Positions 36,437 through 44,025 of a stretch of DNA of 64,000 nt are shown here, in pieces. Under the pieces are notes generated by a model that was given only the letters and a program-made list of their open reading frames with translations, was not told the DNA's origin and did not search any database. Location of the stretch: NCBI GenBank assembly GCA_963696075.1, contig CAVOJD010000029.1, positions 310,001-374,000 on the forward strand, given 5' to 3'. This DNA comes from CAJQQK01 sp963696075. Lineage in GTDB: Bacteria; Pseudomonadota; Alphaproteobacteria; Rhizobiales; Hyphomicrobiaceae. Numbering within the stretch: position 1 is the stretch's first letter; the number at the start of each line of letters is the position of its first letter. Made by a program: the position numbers and the translations under genes.

Positions 36437-36742
36437 TCCCCCGGCGGGCTCTCGCCCGCCGGAACAGCCACGAGCGCACCACTCCTGTCCGGGAGACATG
36501 CGACCCGGCGCTGAGCGCCGCCCCCGCGGCGGCCCGGCCCTCTGGGCCGGAATAGCCGTGAGCGCACCACTCCTGTCCGGGAGCTCAGCGACCCGGCGCT
36601 TAGCGCCGCCCCCGCGGAGGCCCGGCCCGGAGGGCCGGAATAGCCGTGAGCGCACCCACCTGTCCGGGAGCTCAGCGACCCGGCGCTTAGCGCCGCCCCC
36701 GCGGCGGCCCGGCCCTCTGGGCCGGAATAGCCGTGAGCGAAA
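36437..36742 (+). repeat. Structured tandem repeat array C (one short plus three full units)
   Basis: A leading partial unit (36437-36480) consists of an 8-bp stem CCGGCGGG / CCCGCCGG followed by GGAACAGCCACGAGCGCACC. Three full units start at 36487, 36575 and 36662 (periods 88 and 87 nt). Each has GTCCGGGAG, GCGACCCG, hairpin 1 (GGCGCT / AGCGCC), GCCCCCGCGG, hairpin 2 (GGCCCGGCCC...GGGCCGG) and AATAGCCGTGAGCG. The array occupies the convergent gap between metY and the minus-strand enoyl-CoA hydratase. The first hairpin could serve as the metY terminator. Confidence 0.88.
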
Positions 36743-36747
36743 TCAAC

Positions 36748-37542
36748 TCAACTCTTCGGCGACCAAGACGCCGAGCGCTTCTCTGCGAATGACGCCAGCC
36801 CCTCGCCGGCCTCGCTGGATTGGCGTTTGGCGGAATGGATTTCGATCAGCGTTTCCATGGCGCCGCCGCCGAGCCCGCCGTGGGCATAGCGCAGCGTGAG
36901 TTCCTTGGTCTCCGCGATCGCATCGGGGCCGCATTCGAGCAGCGCTTCAAGCACCTCTTCGCCCTTCGCCTCCAGGTTCTCGCGCGCAACCACTTCGTGG
37001 ACCAGGCCGAGCGTCTGCGCCTGGCGGGCATCGAATCGCTCGCACGTCAGCGCATACCGACGCACCTGCCGCGCGCCGATCGCATCGACGAGGTGCGGCA
37101 CGATGACGGCCGCGGTGACCCCCCACCGGGCCTCTGATATGGCGAATTTCGCATCCTCGCTCGCAATCACGACATCACACGCCGACGCAAGGCCCGTCCC
37201 GCCCCCGACACAGAACCCCTGGATCAGGGCGATCGTTGCCACCGGCAGCTTGTTGAGGCGGTCCACGGCCATCGCGGTCGCCCGTGACGCATCGAGGTTG
37301 GCGCGCTTGGATTGCCCGCGCACGTCATTCAGCCAAACGAGGTCGGCACCGGCCTGGAAGTGGTTTCCGTTACCCTTGATAACGACGGCGCGCAGTCCGT
37401 GCTCCGCGCCGAGCGAATCCATTGCATCGTGCAGGCCTTGGATCAATTCGCCGTTATAAGCGTTTCCCCTGTGTGGACGGTTGATCGTCACGTAGCCCAC
37501 GCCGCGCGCATCCATTGTCCAAAGTACCGGCTGTTCGCTCAT
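36748..37542 (-). CDS. Enoyl-CoA hydratase (crotonase family)
   Basis: Crotonase of 264 aa. Oxyanion-hole segments are NHFQAGADLVWLNDVRGQ and IQGFCVGGGTGLASACDVVI. The catalytic-Glu region AKFAISEARWGVTAAVIVPH has Glu in place. The C-terminal helix HSAKRQSSEAGEGLASFAEK is typical. ATG 37542 has GAGG 7 nt upstream. The AxDLxW and SEARWG pattern resembles methylglutaconyl-CoA or isohexenylglutaconyl-CoA hydratases, but substrate assignment is uncertain. Its 3' end faces repeat array C. Confidence 0.9.
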   Translation of the reverse strand: MSEQPVLWTMDARGVGYVTINRPHRGNAYNGELIQGLHDAMDSLGAEHGLRAVVIKGNGNHFQAGADLVWLNDVRGQSKRANLDASRATAMAVDRLNKLPVATIALIQGFCVGGGTGLASACDVVIASEDAKFAISEARWGVTAAVIVPHLVDAIGARQVRRYALTCERFDARQAQTLGLVHEVVARENLEAKGEEVLEALLECGPDAIAETKELTLRYAHGGLGGGAMETLIEIHSAKRQSSEAGEGLASFAEKRSASWSPKS

Positions 37543-37812
37543 GATTTGTCCTCTTGTGTCTTGATCGCTTCACACCAGCCACAATCTTATCATGTTGGGC
37601 CGCCGCAACACGATCGTCGAAAGTGCCGCGATCACAGCCTCTTGAGCGGTCATTGTTTGGCCACAAGCTCGGCGAAGCAGTAAACTTTAAGTAGTGGGCG
37701 CGTTTGGATTCGCAGCGAACGCTGTGGATCGGGAAACGGGCGGGGTGTCGCTGAGGGAATGAGCGCCAGCCACGTCACAAGCCAGACAGCAACCGACGAC
37801 GAAGGATAGATC

Positions 37813-39153
37813 ATGGCAGGGCGATTGAAGCGCCGTCAGATGCTGAAACTATTGGGCGCCGGTGCTGCAGCCGTCGCCGGCTCCAGCCCCGCGTTGGCTG
37901 GCCGCTGGTGGGAAAACCTGCAGGGCTTCGGCCAACCGGGCGGCGCGCCGTCGCGGCCGGCCCCGAGCCGGCCCCAAACCCAAAATGTGCCATTGAACGA
38001 TTTGCGCCCAGGCAACATCCCCCTGCGCAGCGATGAGATGGTCATCCAGATCGATGCAGCGATCGAGCGGTTCCGCGAGATCTCGCGGCAGGGTTCGTGG
38101 CCGCGCATGCCGCGCGTTTCGATGCTGCGTCCGGATGACGAACACGAGGCTGTCGTCACCATTCGCCGCATTCTCTATGCAGCCGGTGACATGCCGCGCG
38201 AAGTCGCAAGAAGTACGGACGGCAGCTACACCTACGATCGCTACGTCACACGCGCCGTCAAGCACTTCCAGGAGCGTCACGGCCTGCGCCCCACCGGGCG
38301 CCTTGACCGCGCCACCCGCGCCCAGCTTGCGGTCCCGCCCGCAACCCGCTTGAACCAGCTCCAGCTCAATCGCAATCGCATCGCAAGTCTGATCGCAGGC
38401 CGCATCGAGGAACGCTACATTCTGGTCAACGCGGCTTCTTACGAGCTTGAGGCGGTCGAGCGCTATGAAGTCGAGCGCCGCCACCGTGTTATCGTCGGCA
38501 AACCCTCGCGCGAAACGCCCGTCGTGACCGCGACCATCAAGGGGCTCAACTTTTTCCCCTACTGGCGTGTGCCCATGAGCATCGCCGTCAAGGACATCAT
38601 TCCGCGCCTCGTCAAAGAGCCTGAATACCTCGAAAAGGAGCACATCCGCGCCGTCTCGAAGACCTTTGATGGCCCGGAAATCGACATCTCCCAGATCGAC
38701 TGGCGCACCGCCGATCCGGAAGAGGTGAAATTCCGCCAGGACCCCGGTCCCTGGAACGCGCTTGGCCTCGTGCGCATCGACATGCCCAACGAGCATATCG
38801 TCTACATGCACGACACGCCTTTGAAGCCGCTGTTCGAACAGCGCTACCGCGCGTTCAGCGCCGGCTGTGTCCGCGTCCAGAACGTGATGGACCTTGTCGC
38901 CTGGATTGCGCGCTACGAACCCGGTTTCAGCCACAGCGGTGCGGTCGGCGACATCATTTCAGGCGGCCAGGCCGTCGATGTCCAATTGACGCGACCCATC
39001 CCGGTCTACTTCACGTATGTCACCGCATGGGCGGAACGTGATGGCACGTTGCAGTTCCGTCCCGACATCTACGGCCGCGATGGAGCAAGCGAACTGGTCG
39101 GTGACAACGACCCCGAGGTCCTCGCCGCCGCCCCGCCGCTGCTCTCGCCTTGA
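37813..39153 (+). CDS. L,D-transpeptidase with peptidoglycan-binding domain (YcbB-like)
   Basis: Cell-wall enzyme of 446 aa that forms 3-3 cross-links or anchors proteins to peptidoglycan. The N-terminus KRRQMLKLLGAGAAAVAG has a twin-arginine motif and a hydrophobic stretch ending at PALA, suggesting Tat export. A PG_binding_1 domain follows (YTYDRYVTRAVKHFQERHGL, RATRAQLAV). The YkuD catalytic domain has its His in IVYMHDTPLKPLFEQ and the nucleophile Cys352 in AFSAGCVRVQN. The motif is SAGC rather than SHGC, a change that also occurs in YcbB-type enzymes (SSGC). Confidence 0.92.
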   Translation: MAGRLKRRQMLKLLGAGAAAVAGSSPALAGRWWENLQGFGQPGGAPSRPAPSRPQTQNVPLNDLRPGNIPLRSDEMVIQIDAAIERFREISRQGSWPRMPRVSMLRPDDEHEAVVTIRRILYAAGDMPREVARSTDGSYTYDRYVTRAVKHFQERHGLRPTGRLDRATRAQLAVPPATRLNQLQLNRNRIASLIAGRIEERYILVNAASYELEAVERYEVERRHRVIVGKPSRETPVVTATIKGLNFFPYWRVPMSIAVKDIIPRLVKEPEYLEKEHIRAVSKTFDGPEIDISQIDWRTADPEEVKFRQDPGPWNALGLVRIDMPNEHIVYMHDTPLKPLFEQRYRAFSAGCVRVQNVMDLVAWIARYEPGFSHSGAVGDIISGGQAVDVQLTRPIPVYFTYVTAWAERDGTLQFRPDIYGRDGASELVGDNDPEVLAAAPPLLSP

Positions 39154-39244
39154 GGTTGGGCGATCTGCCTCGACAGTAGGGTGCGTTCAGCTTTGCTAAG
39201 CCGGTCTGGGCGTCCGGCAAAACGGCAATGGGGGCTCCCAGCAA

Positions 39245-39751
39245 ATGCATCAGCGCAGAATTCCCAGAATCGCGCCCTACCACAGCGGTCCCTACAAGCT
39301 CGGCGCGATCCTGCAGGACCCCGGCACAGTCCATGGCGCCGGCTGCAATGCTCAGATCACAGGCGAGATTGGCGTGAGGAACGGCGACCCGACCGCGGAC
39401 TTATGCCGTGAGGCACTGCACGTTAACGGCTGGGATGAGGCCGAATATCTGCCAATGAATGCGATCCCCTGGTACGACTCGCCACGCAATAAGACCAATG
39501 CGCTGTTGCGCGAGGGGGCGAAGTACAATCGCGAGCTGATCCTCGAAGCCGGAGTTGGTTTGGTGCTTCTGATGGGCAAGAAGGACGCGTGGCGAAGTGA
39601 AAAATTCTTGGACCTTCCAGCTCACATCCAGATCCGTCGATTGCCGCATCCAGGGCGTTTAGGGTTGATCCACTACCGCGAAAATGGAAAGCGCCTCGGC
39701 TATGCGGACGCGCGTCGAAAGCTCATCGAGGGCTTCGCCAAGCCAGCTTGA
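39245..39751 (+). CDS. Uracil-DNA-glycosylase-superfamily-like protein
   Basis: Protein of 168 aa. It has an N-terminal AILQDPG segment followed by NGDPTADL, a central LPMNAIPWY and a C-terminal LPHPGRLGL. These are arranged like the GxDPG, N-A-x-P-W-Y and HPS motifs of an uncharacterised UDG-like family, so base-excision or other nucleic-acid binding activity is possible. Catalytic competence is unproven: HPG replaces HPS. It lies alone between the transpeptidase and the formamidase-like gene; ATG 39245 has no strong ribosome site. Confidence 0.6.
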   Translation: MHQRRIPRIAPYHSGPYKLGAILQDPGTVHGAGCNAQITGEIGVRNGDPTADLCREALHVNGWDEAEYLPMNAIPWYDSPRNKTNALLREGAKYNRELILEAGVGLVLLMGKKDAWRSEKFLDLPAHIQIRRLPHPGRLGLIHYRENGKRLGYADARRKLIEGFAKPA

Positions 39752-39820
39752 CGTCGCCGGCCCGCCGTGCCGATGTTCTCCCTTGCACGCGTTTCAAGGT
39801 CACAAGGGACGGACAACAGA

Positions 39821-42040
39821 ATGCTGAAATTGGCGGGTTACGCGGATCGCTTGTCGGTCCGCCCGGGCGAGACGATCAACTTCAAGCTCTCGAACGCCAC
39901 CGGCGCGCCGGTTCGCCCCGAGTTGGTGCGCGTGATCTGCGCCGATCCCAATCCCGCCGGCCCCGGCATTCGCGAGGCGGCGTTGGCGGTCGACCTGCCG
40001 GAGCTGACAGTTGACGCCCACCCCGTCCCGCGCGGCTCCTATGCCACAGTGGACCTCGGCGACAGTCTGTCGGGCCTCACCGATTTCACGCTGCTCCTCA
40101 CCCTCCAGCCAACGCGCCTGCCGGATGCGACGGCTGCCATTCTCACGCTTGCTGGCGCCGACGGCGGCCTCGCCCTGACGATCGATACCACCGGCCGCCT
40201 CGAGGCCCGTCTCGGCAACGCATCCGTCCTTTCCGCTCCGCTGACCGTCAAGCGGTGGGCCGACGTTGCCGTGACCTTCGAGGCAGCCCACAACCGCTTG
40301 AGCCTTGCCTGCCGCCCCGTTGGCCCTGCGCACGATTGGCAGACCGTCACCGCCGAGGGCGCCGCCGCTCTCGTCCCGGCGAGCCCCGCCACCCTGACGC
40401 TGGCCGGCGCGGGTCCGGATAGCGACGCCCCCACCTTCGATGGTCGCATCGAGAAGCCCGAACTCTACGCGCGCATTCTCTCAGCCGGCGACTGCGCCGC
40501 GACGCGCGCGGCGGACGCCGCGCCGATCGACCCCGTCTTCGCGTTCGACTTCGCGCGGGAGACCACCTCGAGCCGTATCGTCGATACCGGCCCGCATGCC
40601 TTGACCGGCCACCTCGTCAACCACCCCGCCCGCGCCATGCGCGGCAGCCGCTGGTCCGGTCACGAGATGTGCTGGCGCCACGCGCCGGGCGAATACGGCG
40701 CCATCCATTTCCATTCCGACGACATGACCGATTGCGGCTGGCCAACCGCGCTTGCCTGGAAGGTGCCCGCAGACCTCAAGTCCGCCTGCTATGCCCTCAA
40801 GCTGACGGCCGGCGGCGAGGTCGAAAACATCCCCTTCTTCGTCGTGCCGCCAAAAGGCAAGGCGACCGCGAAGATCGCCGTCCTGGTCTCGACCTTCACC
40901 TATACGATCTACGCCAACCACGCCCGGCCCGAGTTCCGCCTCAGCAAACGCTGGCGCCAGGGCTGGCTCGACCAGGCAGCCGACTGGAACGCCTACCCCC
41001 ACAACCCCGGCGACCACCCCGACTACGCGCTCTCGACCTACAACGACCACGTCGACGGGTCCGGCATTTCGATCTCGGCGTGGCATCGCCCGATGCTGAA
41101 CGTGAGGATCGGCTATATCACCTATCCCTTCCCCGAAATCCGCGCCTCGGGCCTCCGGCACTACCAGGCGGACACCCATCTCCACACCTGGCTCGAAGAC
41201 CAGGGCTACGACTTCGACATCATCACCGACGATGAACTCCACCACGAGGGCGCCGGCCTGCTTCGCCAATATGCGACGGTGCTGACCGGCTCCCATCCCG
41301 AGTACCACACGCGCGAGATGCTCGACGCCCTCGAGACCTACCGCGACACGGGCGGCCGCCTGATGTACCTCGGCGGCAATGGCTTCTATTGGAAGATTGC
41401 CCTCGACCCCGAACGCGACGGCGTCATCGAGATCCGCCGCGGCGAAGGCGGCATCCGCGCCTGGGCGGCGGAACCGGGCGAATATTACAACCAGTTCGAC
41501 GGCGAATACGGCGGCCTGTGGCGGCGCAACGGCCGCCCGCCGCAGCACTTAGCCGGTGTCGGCTTCTCCGCCCAGGGCAATTTTGTCGGCTCACACTACG
41601 TCATCGACCCGGAAGCCCGCGACAGCCGCGCCGCCTGGATCCTGGACGGCCTCGACGGCGCGACCTTCGGCGGCCATGGCCTCTCGGGCCATGGTGCCGC
41701 CGGCTTCGAGCTCGACCGCGCCGACAAGGACCTCGGCACGCCCTCTCACGCCGTCATCCTCGCGACCTCCGAAGGCCACGAACCCGAAGCCCCCTGGGTC
41801 CTCGTGCCCGAAGAACGCCTCACCCACCTCACCACCATTCCCGGCACGTCCGAGGAAGCGCTGATCCATTCCGACATCGTGTTCTTCGAAACCCCGGGCG
41901 GCGGCGCCGTCTTCTCCGTCGGCTCGATCACGTTCTGCGGGTCCCTGCTGACGGATGGTGGCGACAATGACGTGGCGCGGGTGATGCGGAACGTGCTGGA
42001 CCGGTTTCGGGATGATGCGGTGAAGTTTGAGATGCCGTGA
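39821..42040 (+). CDS. N,N-dimethylformamidase large (beta) subunit-like protein
   Basis: Protein of 739 aa similar in layout to the large subunit of DMFase (about 760 aa), an iron enzyme that hydrolyses amides such as dimethylformamide. The N-terminal beta domain starts LKLAGYADRLSVRPGETINF. A LamG-like segment follows (about residues 90-220). The catalytic GATase-like half has KIAVLVSTFTYTIYANHARP, PHNPGDHPDYALSTYNDHVD, DADTHLHTW-like HYQADTHLHTWLEDQGYDFD and GGRLMYLGGNGFYWKI. ATG 39821 is preceded by GGAC; an earlier ATG (39767) adds 18 residues. No small alpha-subunit gene is adjacent, so the true substrate is uncertain. Confidence 0.85.
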   Translation: MLKLAGYADRLSVRPGETINFKLSNATGAPVRPELVRVICADPNPAGPGIREAALAVDLPELTVDAHPVPRGSYATVDLGDSLSGLTDFTLLLTLQPTRLPDATAAILTLAGADGGLALTIDTTGRLEARLGNASVLSAPLTVKRWADVAVTFEAAHNRLSLACRPVGPAHDWQTVTAEGAAALVPASPATLTLAGAGPDSDAPTFDGRIEKPELYARILSAGDCAATRAADAAPIDPVFAFDFARETTSSRIVDTGPHALTGHLVNHPARAMRGSRWSGHEMCWRHAPGEYGAIHFHSDDMTDCGWPTALAWKVPADLKSACYALKLTAGGEVENIPFFVVPPKGKATAKIAVLVSTFTYTIYANHARPEFRLSKRWRQGWLDQAADWNAYPHNPGDHPDYALSTYNDHVDGSGISISAWHRPMLNVRIGYITYPFPEIRASGLRHYQADTHLHTWLEDQGYDFDIITDDELHHEGAGLLRQYATVLTGSHPEYHTREMLDALETYRDTGGRLMYLGGNGFYWKIALDPERDGVIEIRRGEGGIRAWAAEPGEYYNQFDGEYGGLWRRNGRPPQHLAGVGFSAQGNFVGSHYVIDPEARDSRAAWILDGLDGATFGGHGLSGHGAAGFELDRADKDLGTPSHAVILATSEGHEPEAPWVLVPEERLTHLTTIPGTSEEALIHSDIVFFETPGGGAVFSVGSITFCGSLLTDGGDNDVARVMRNVLDRFRDDAVKFEMP

Positions 42041-42052
42041 GGTGGCGCTCGC

Positions 42053-42083
42053 GTAGGTCGGATAGAGCGCAGCGAAATCCGAC
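42053..42083 (+). repeat. REP palindrome R1
   Basis: 31-nt element beginning GTAGGTCGGATAGAGCG and ending ATCCGAC, with a GTCGGAT/ATCCGAC stem. It is identical to R2 and the exact reverse complement of R3. It is followed by a flank (ACAGCACACGCGCCAC) also shared with R2. Confidence 0.9.
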
Positions 42084-42113
42084 ACAGCACACGCGCCACG
42101 CACAATCCCGGCG

Positions 42114-42213
42114 TAAGCTCGCGTAGTAAGCTCGCGTAGTAAGCTCGCGTAGGTCGGATAGAGCGCAGCGAAATCCGACGCAGCACACGCGCCACTGGCG
42201 TAAGCTCGCGAAG
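42114..42213 (+). repeat. 13-bp tandem repeat TAAGCTCGCGTAG
   Basis: Three perfect contiguous copies (42114-42126, 42127-42139, 42140-42152), the last merging into REP R2, and a fourth variant copy (TAAGCTCGCGAAG) at 42201-42213 directly before the transposase start region. Confidence 0.85.
42149..42179 (+). repeat. REP palindrome R2
   Basis: Second direct copy of the 31-nt REP, 96 nt after R1, with the same CAGCACACGCGCCAC flank. It lies 47 nt upstream of the transposase start. Confidence 0.9.
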
Positions 42214-42225
42214 TGGAACAACATC

Positions 42226-42714
42226 GTGCGGTACAAGCGTCTCAGAGTCGAAGGCGGCACATATTTCTTCACCGTCGTAACGCATCGGCGCCGGCCCGTG
42301 TTCGAAGATTTAAAACGTGTTGAGATCTATCGGGCATGTCTCGCCGACGTAAGGCGACGGCACCCCTTCGATGTACGCGCCGAGGTTATCCTTCCCGATC
42401 ATCTCCACACAATCTGGACCCTACCGGCCGGCGATGCCGATTTTTCAATGCGATGGCGCCAGATCAAATCGCATTTCACACGATTGATGCGCCGAGCGGA
42501 CCAGACTTCTGCCAGCTATTGGCAATCTCGGTTCTGGGAGCACCTTATCCGCGACGATGCCGACTATCACCGCCACGCCGATTACATCCACCTCAACCCG
42601 GTCCGGCACGGCTATGTGTCGGCGCCAAGCGAGTGGCGGCATTCCACGTTCCACGACTGGGTTGCGCGCGGGCATTACGACCAGGATTGGGGGCGCGGCG
42701 CATTGCCGGAATGA
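42226..42714 (+). CDS. REP-associated tyrosine transposase (RAYT, Y1/HUH family)
   Basis: Protein of 162 aa related to IS200/IS605 TnpA that nicks and mobilises REP sequences. The N-terminus YKRLRVEGGTYFFTVVTHRR is typical of RAYTs. The HUH metal site is HLH in VILPDHLHTIWTLP, and the catalytic Tyr lies in HADYIHLNPVRHGYV. The C-terminal SEWRHSTFHDWV is also family-like. Start is GTG 42226. It is flanked by two direct REPs upstream and an inverted REP downstream, the arrangement expected of a RAYT and its cognate REPs. The gene looks intact. Confidence 0.93.
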   Translation: MRYKRLRVEGGTYFFTVVTHRRRPVFEDLKRVEIYRACLADVRRRHPFDVRAEVILPDHLHTIWTLPAGDADFSMRWRQIKSHFTRLMRRADQTSASYWQSRFWEHLIRDDADYHRHADYIHLNPVRHGYVSAPSEWRHSTFHDWVARGHYDQDWGRGALPE

Positions 42715-42783
42715 TCCGATCGCACAAAGCCATATGATTGAGGTCACGAGCACGCGCTGCCGCCTCGTAAACCGAGGGCGTGT

Positions 42784-42814
42784 GTCGGATTTCGCTGCGC
42801 TCTATCCGACCTAC
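42784..42814 (-). repeat. REP palindrome R3 (inverted)
   Basis: Perfect reverse complement of R1 and R2, 70 nt past the transposase stop. With R1/R2 it brackets the RAYT gene. Confidence 0.9.
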
Positions 42815-42995
42815 GAGGGGTGCAGGTTGTTACCGAGGTCGCAGGACTAATTCCATCCTTTATATTTTGGGGGATATCCGCAAGTGCTTGGTCGAGATCA
42901 TTGAAAAAAGTTTGCGGATCCAAATAAGTTACGCCAGATGAAGCCGTCATCTCGTGCCTGCCCATTCCATACTTGCCACACCCAAACTGGGCGAT

Positions 42996-43109
42996 CTATC
43001 TACCCATCCGATTACGAGCAATCCAAAAAATAATCAAAACAATTGGGGACAATAGAACCATTATTGCAGACCAAGAGATAAAGCCGACGCTGCACACAAG
43101 CAAGTGCAC
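42996..43109 (-). CDS. Possible small membrane peptide
   Basis: A 37-codon frame, GTG start, reading MHLLVCSVGFISWSAIMV followed by LLSPIVLIIFWIARNRMGR. It has one strong hydrophobic helix and a basic C-terminus, a layout common to single-pass small proteins and type I toxins. No convincing ribosome site or antisense RNA promoter was identified, so it may be a chance ORF. Confidence 0.25.
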   Translation of the reverse strand: MHLLVCSVGFISWSAIMVLLSPIVLIIFWIARNRMGR

Positions 43110-43297
43110 AGAAAACGAACATGCCTAGTCAGCTCCGAGACGCGAGGGCGCCTGGACAAGACACCCACGTTTTGGGGTCCGGTGATAGCCCTCTGTATCC
43201 CCACTATGAGAGCGCCTCGGCGTATCCAATGCCACCAGGTTATGTAGATCTGTCGGGTGGTATAGAACGATTTGGGAAGTCGTCCGGCCGCTTATAG

Positions 43298-43797
43298 CGA
43301 CTGGCGGCCTGCTTCACCGACCACCGCATGGCAGAGGCCATAAAGCACACCCTGCCGGACCTGCTGCGCCAGCGCATCTTCGGCCTCGCACTCGGCTACG
43401 AGGATCTCATCGACCACGACGCGCTGCGCTTCGATCCGGCGCTCGCCGCCGTCATCGACAAGCCGGGTGGGGCACTCGCCGGCAAGTCGACGCTCAACCG
43501 GCTGGAGCATGCCTCGAAGATCGGTCGGGACCGTCACCACAAGCTCGACCACGATGGTGCTGCCATCGAGCGGCTGTTCGTCGATCTGTTCCTGGAGGCT
43601 CATCGCGAGCCGCCGATGCGCATTGTCATCGACCTCGATGCCACCGATGATCCGCTCTACGGCGAACAGGAAGGTCGGCAATTTCACGGCTCTACGACTG
43701 CTACTGCTATCTGTGCTGTACATTTTCTGCGGCCGGCATTTGCTGGCGGCGAAGCTTCGATCTTCGGCCAACGATGCCGCCGACGGCGCGGCGCAAG
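43298..43797 (+). pseudogene. IS1380-family transposase remnant, frameshifted
   Basis: Degenerate piece of an IS1380 transposase. The first frame reads RLAACFTDHRMAEAIKHTLP, then RQRIFGLALGYEDLIDHDAL, GKSTLNRLEHASKI and IVIDLDATDDPLYGEQEGRQ. After FHG (about 43690) the expected YDCYCYL is in another frame, and IFCGRHLLAAKLR in a third, so at least two indels separate them. The N-terminus is cut by an in-frame TAG at 43295 and the C-terminal third is missing, replaced by a different gene fragment. No terminal inverted repeats were found. Confidence 0.85.
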
Positions 43798-44025
43798 CAA
43801 GAAGACCCAGGATCCCTCCGAAAGGAGGCAGGAGATCTGGATAATAGAATAAAGACGTTCATTGACGCTCTCGAGATGCCTGCGGAACAATTGGAAGGAG
43901 ATGAGAGCGAGGATGTCAACTATCCATTGCTGGAAGATGATACATTAGTCCGAGGGCTAGTGCTTCATTTGAGCATTCAAGGTCAACCCATCGAGCTTCT
44001 GCAGATGGCGCAGCAGCCTGTGTAG
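43798..44025 (+). pseudogene. Truncated fragment of a DLDNR-motif (RusA-like?) protein
   Basis: The frame that continues past the IS1380 remnant carries EDPGSLRKEAGDLDNRIKTF, then IDALEMPAEQLEGDESEDVN and YPLLEDDTLVRGL. I recall GDxDNRxKTxFDAL plus LLEDD as a conserved pair in uncharacterised alphaproteobacterial proteins. DLDN also occurs in RusA Holliday-junction resolvases, so a nuclease origin is possible but unproven. The N-terminal half is absent, apparently removed where the transposase fragment abuts. Confidence 0.5.

Larger units (their letters stand above)
42715..43297. other. Gene-poor, AT-richer stretch
   Basis: After REP R3 the base composition falls visibly below the surrounding DNA (42830-43140 has many A/T runs). 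It holds one 37-codon minus-strand ORF with a membrane helix (42996-43109) and a minus-strand frame beginning near 42950 (TASSGVTYLDPQTFFNDLDQ) that runs into REP R3, suggesting a gene truncated there. Confidence 0.5.

Noticed and set aside
27383..36742. CRISPR array for the tandem repeats
   Set aside because: Whole 87-109-nt units repeat, including their hairpins; there are no short repeats separated by unique spacers and no cas genes.
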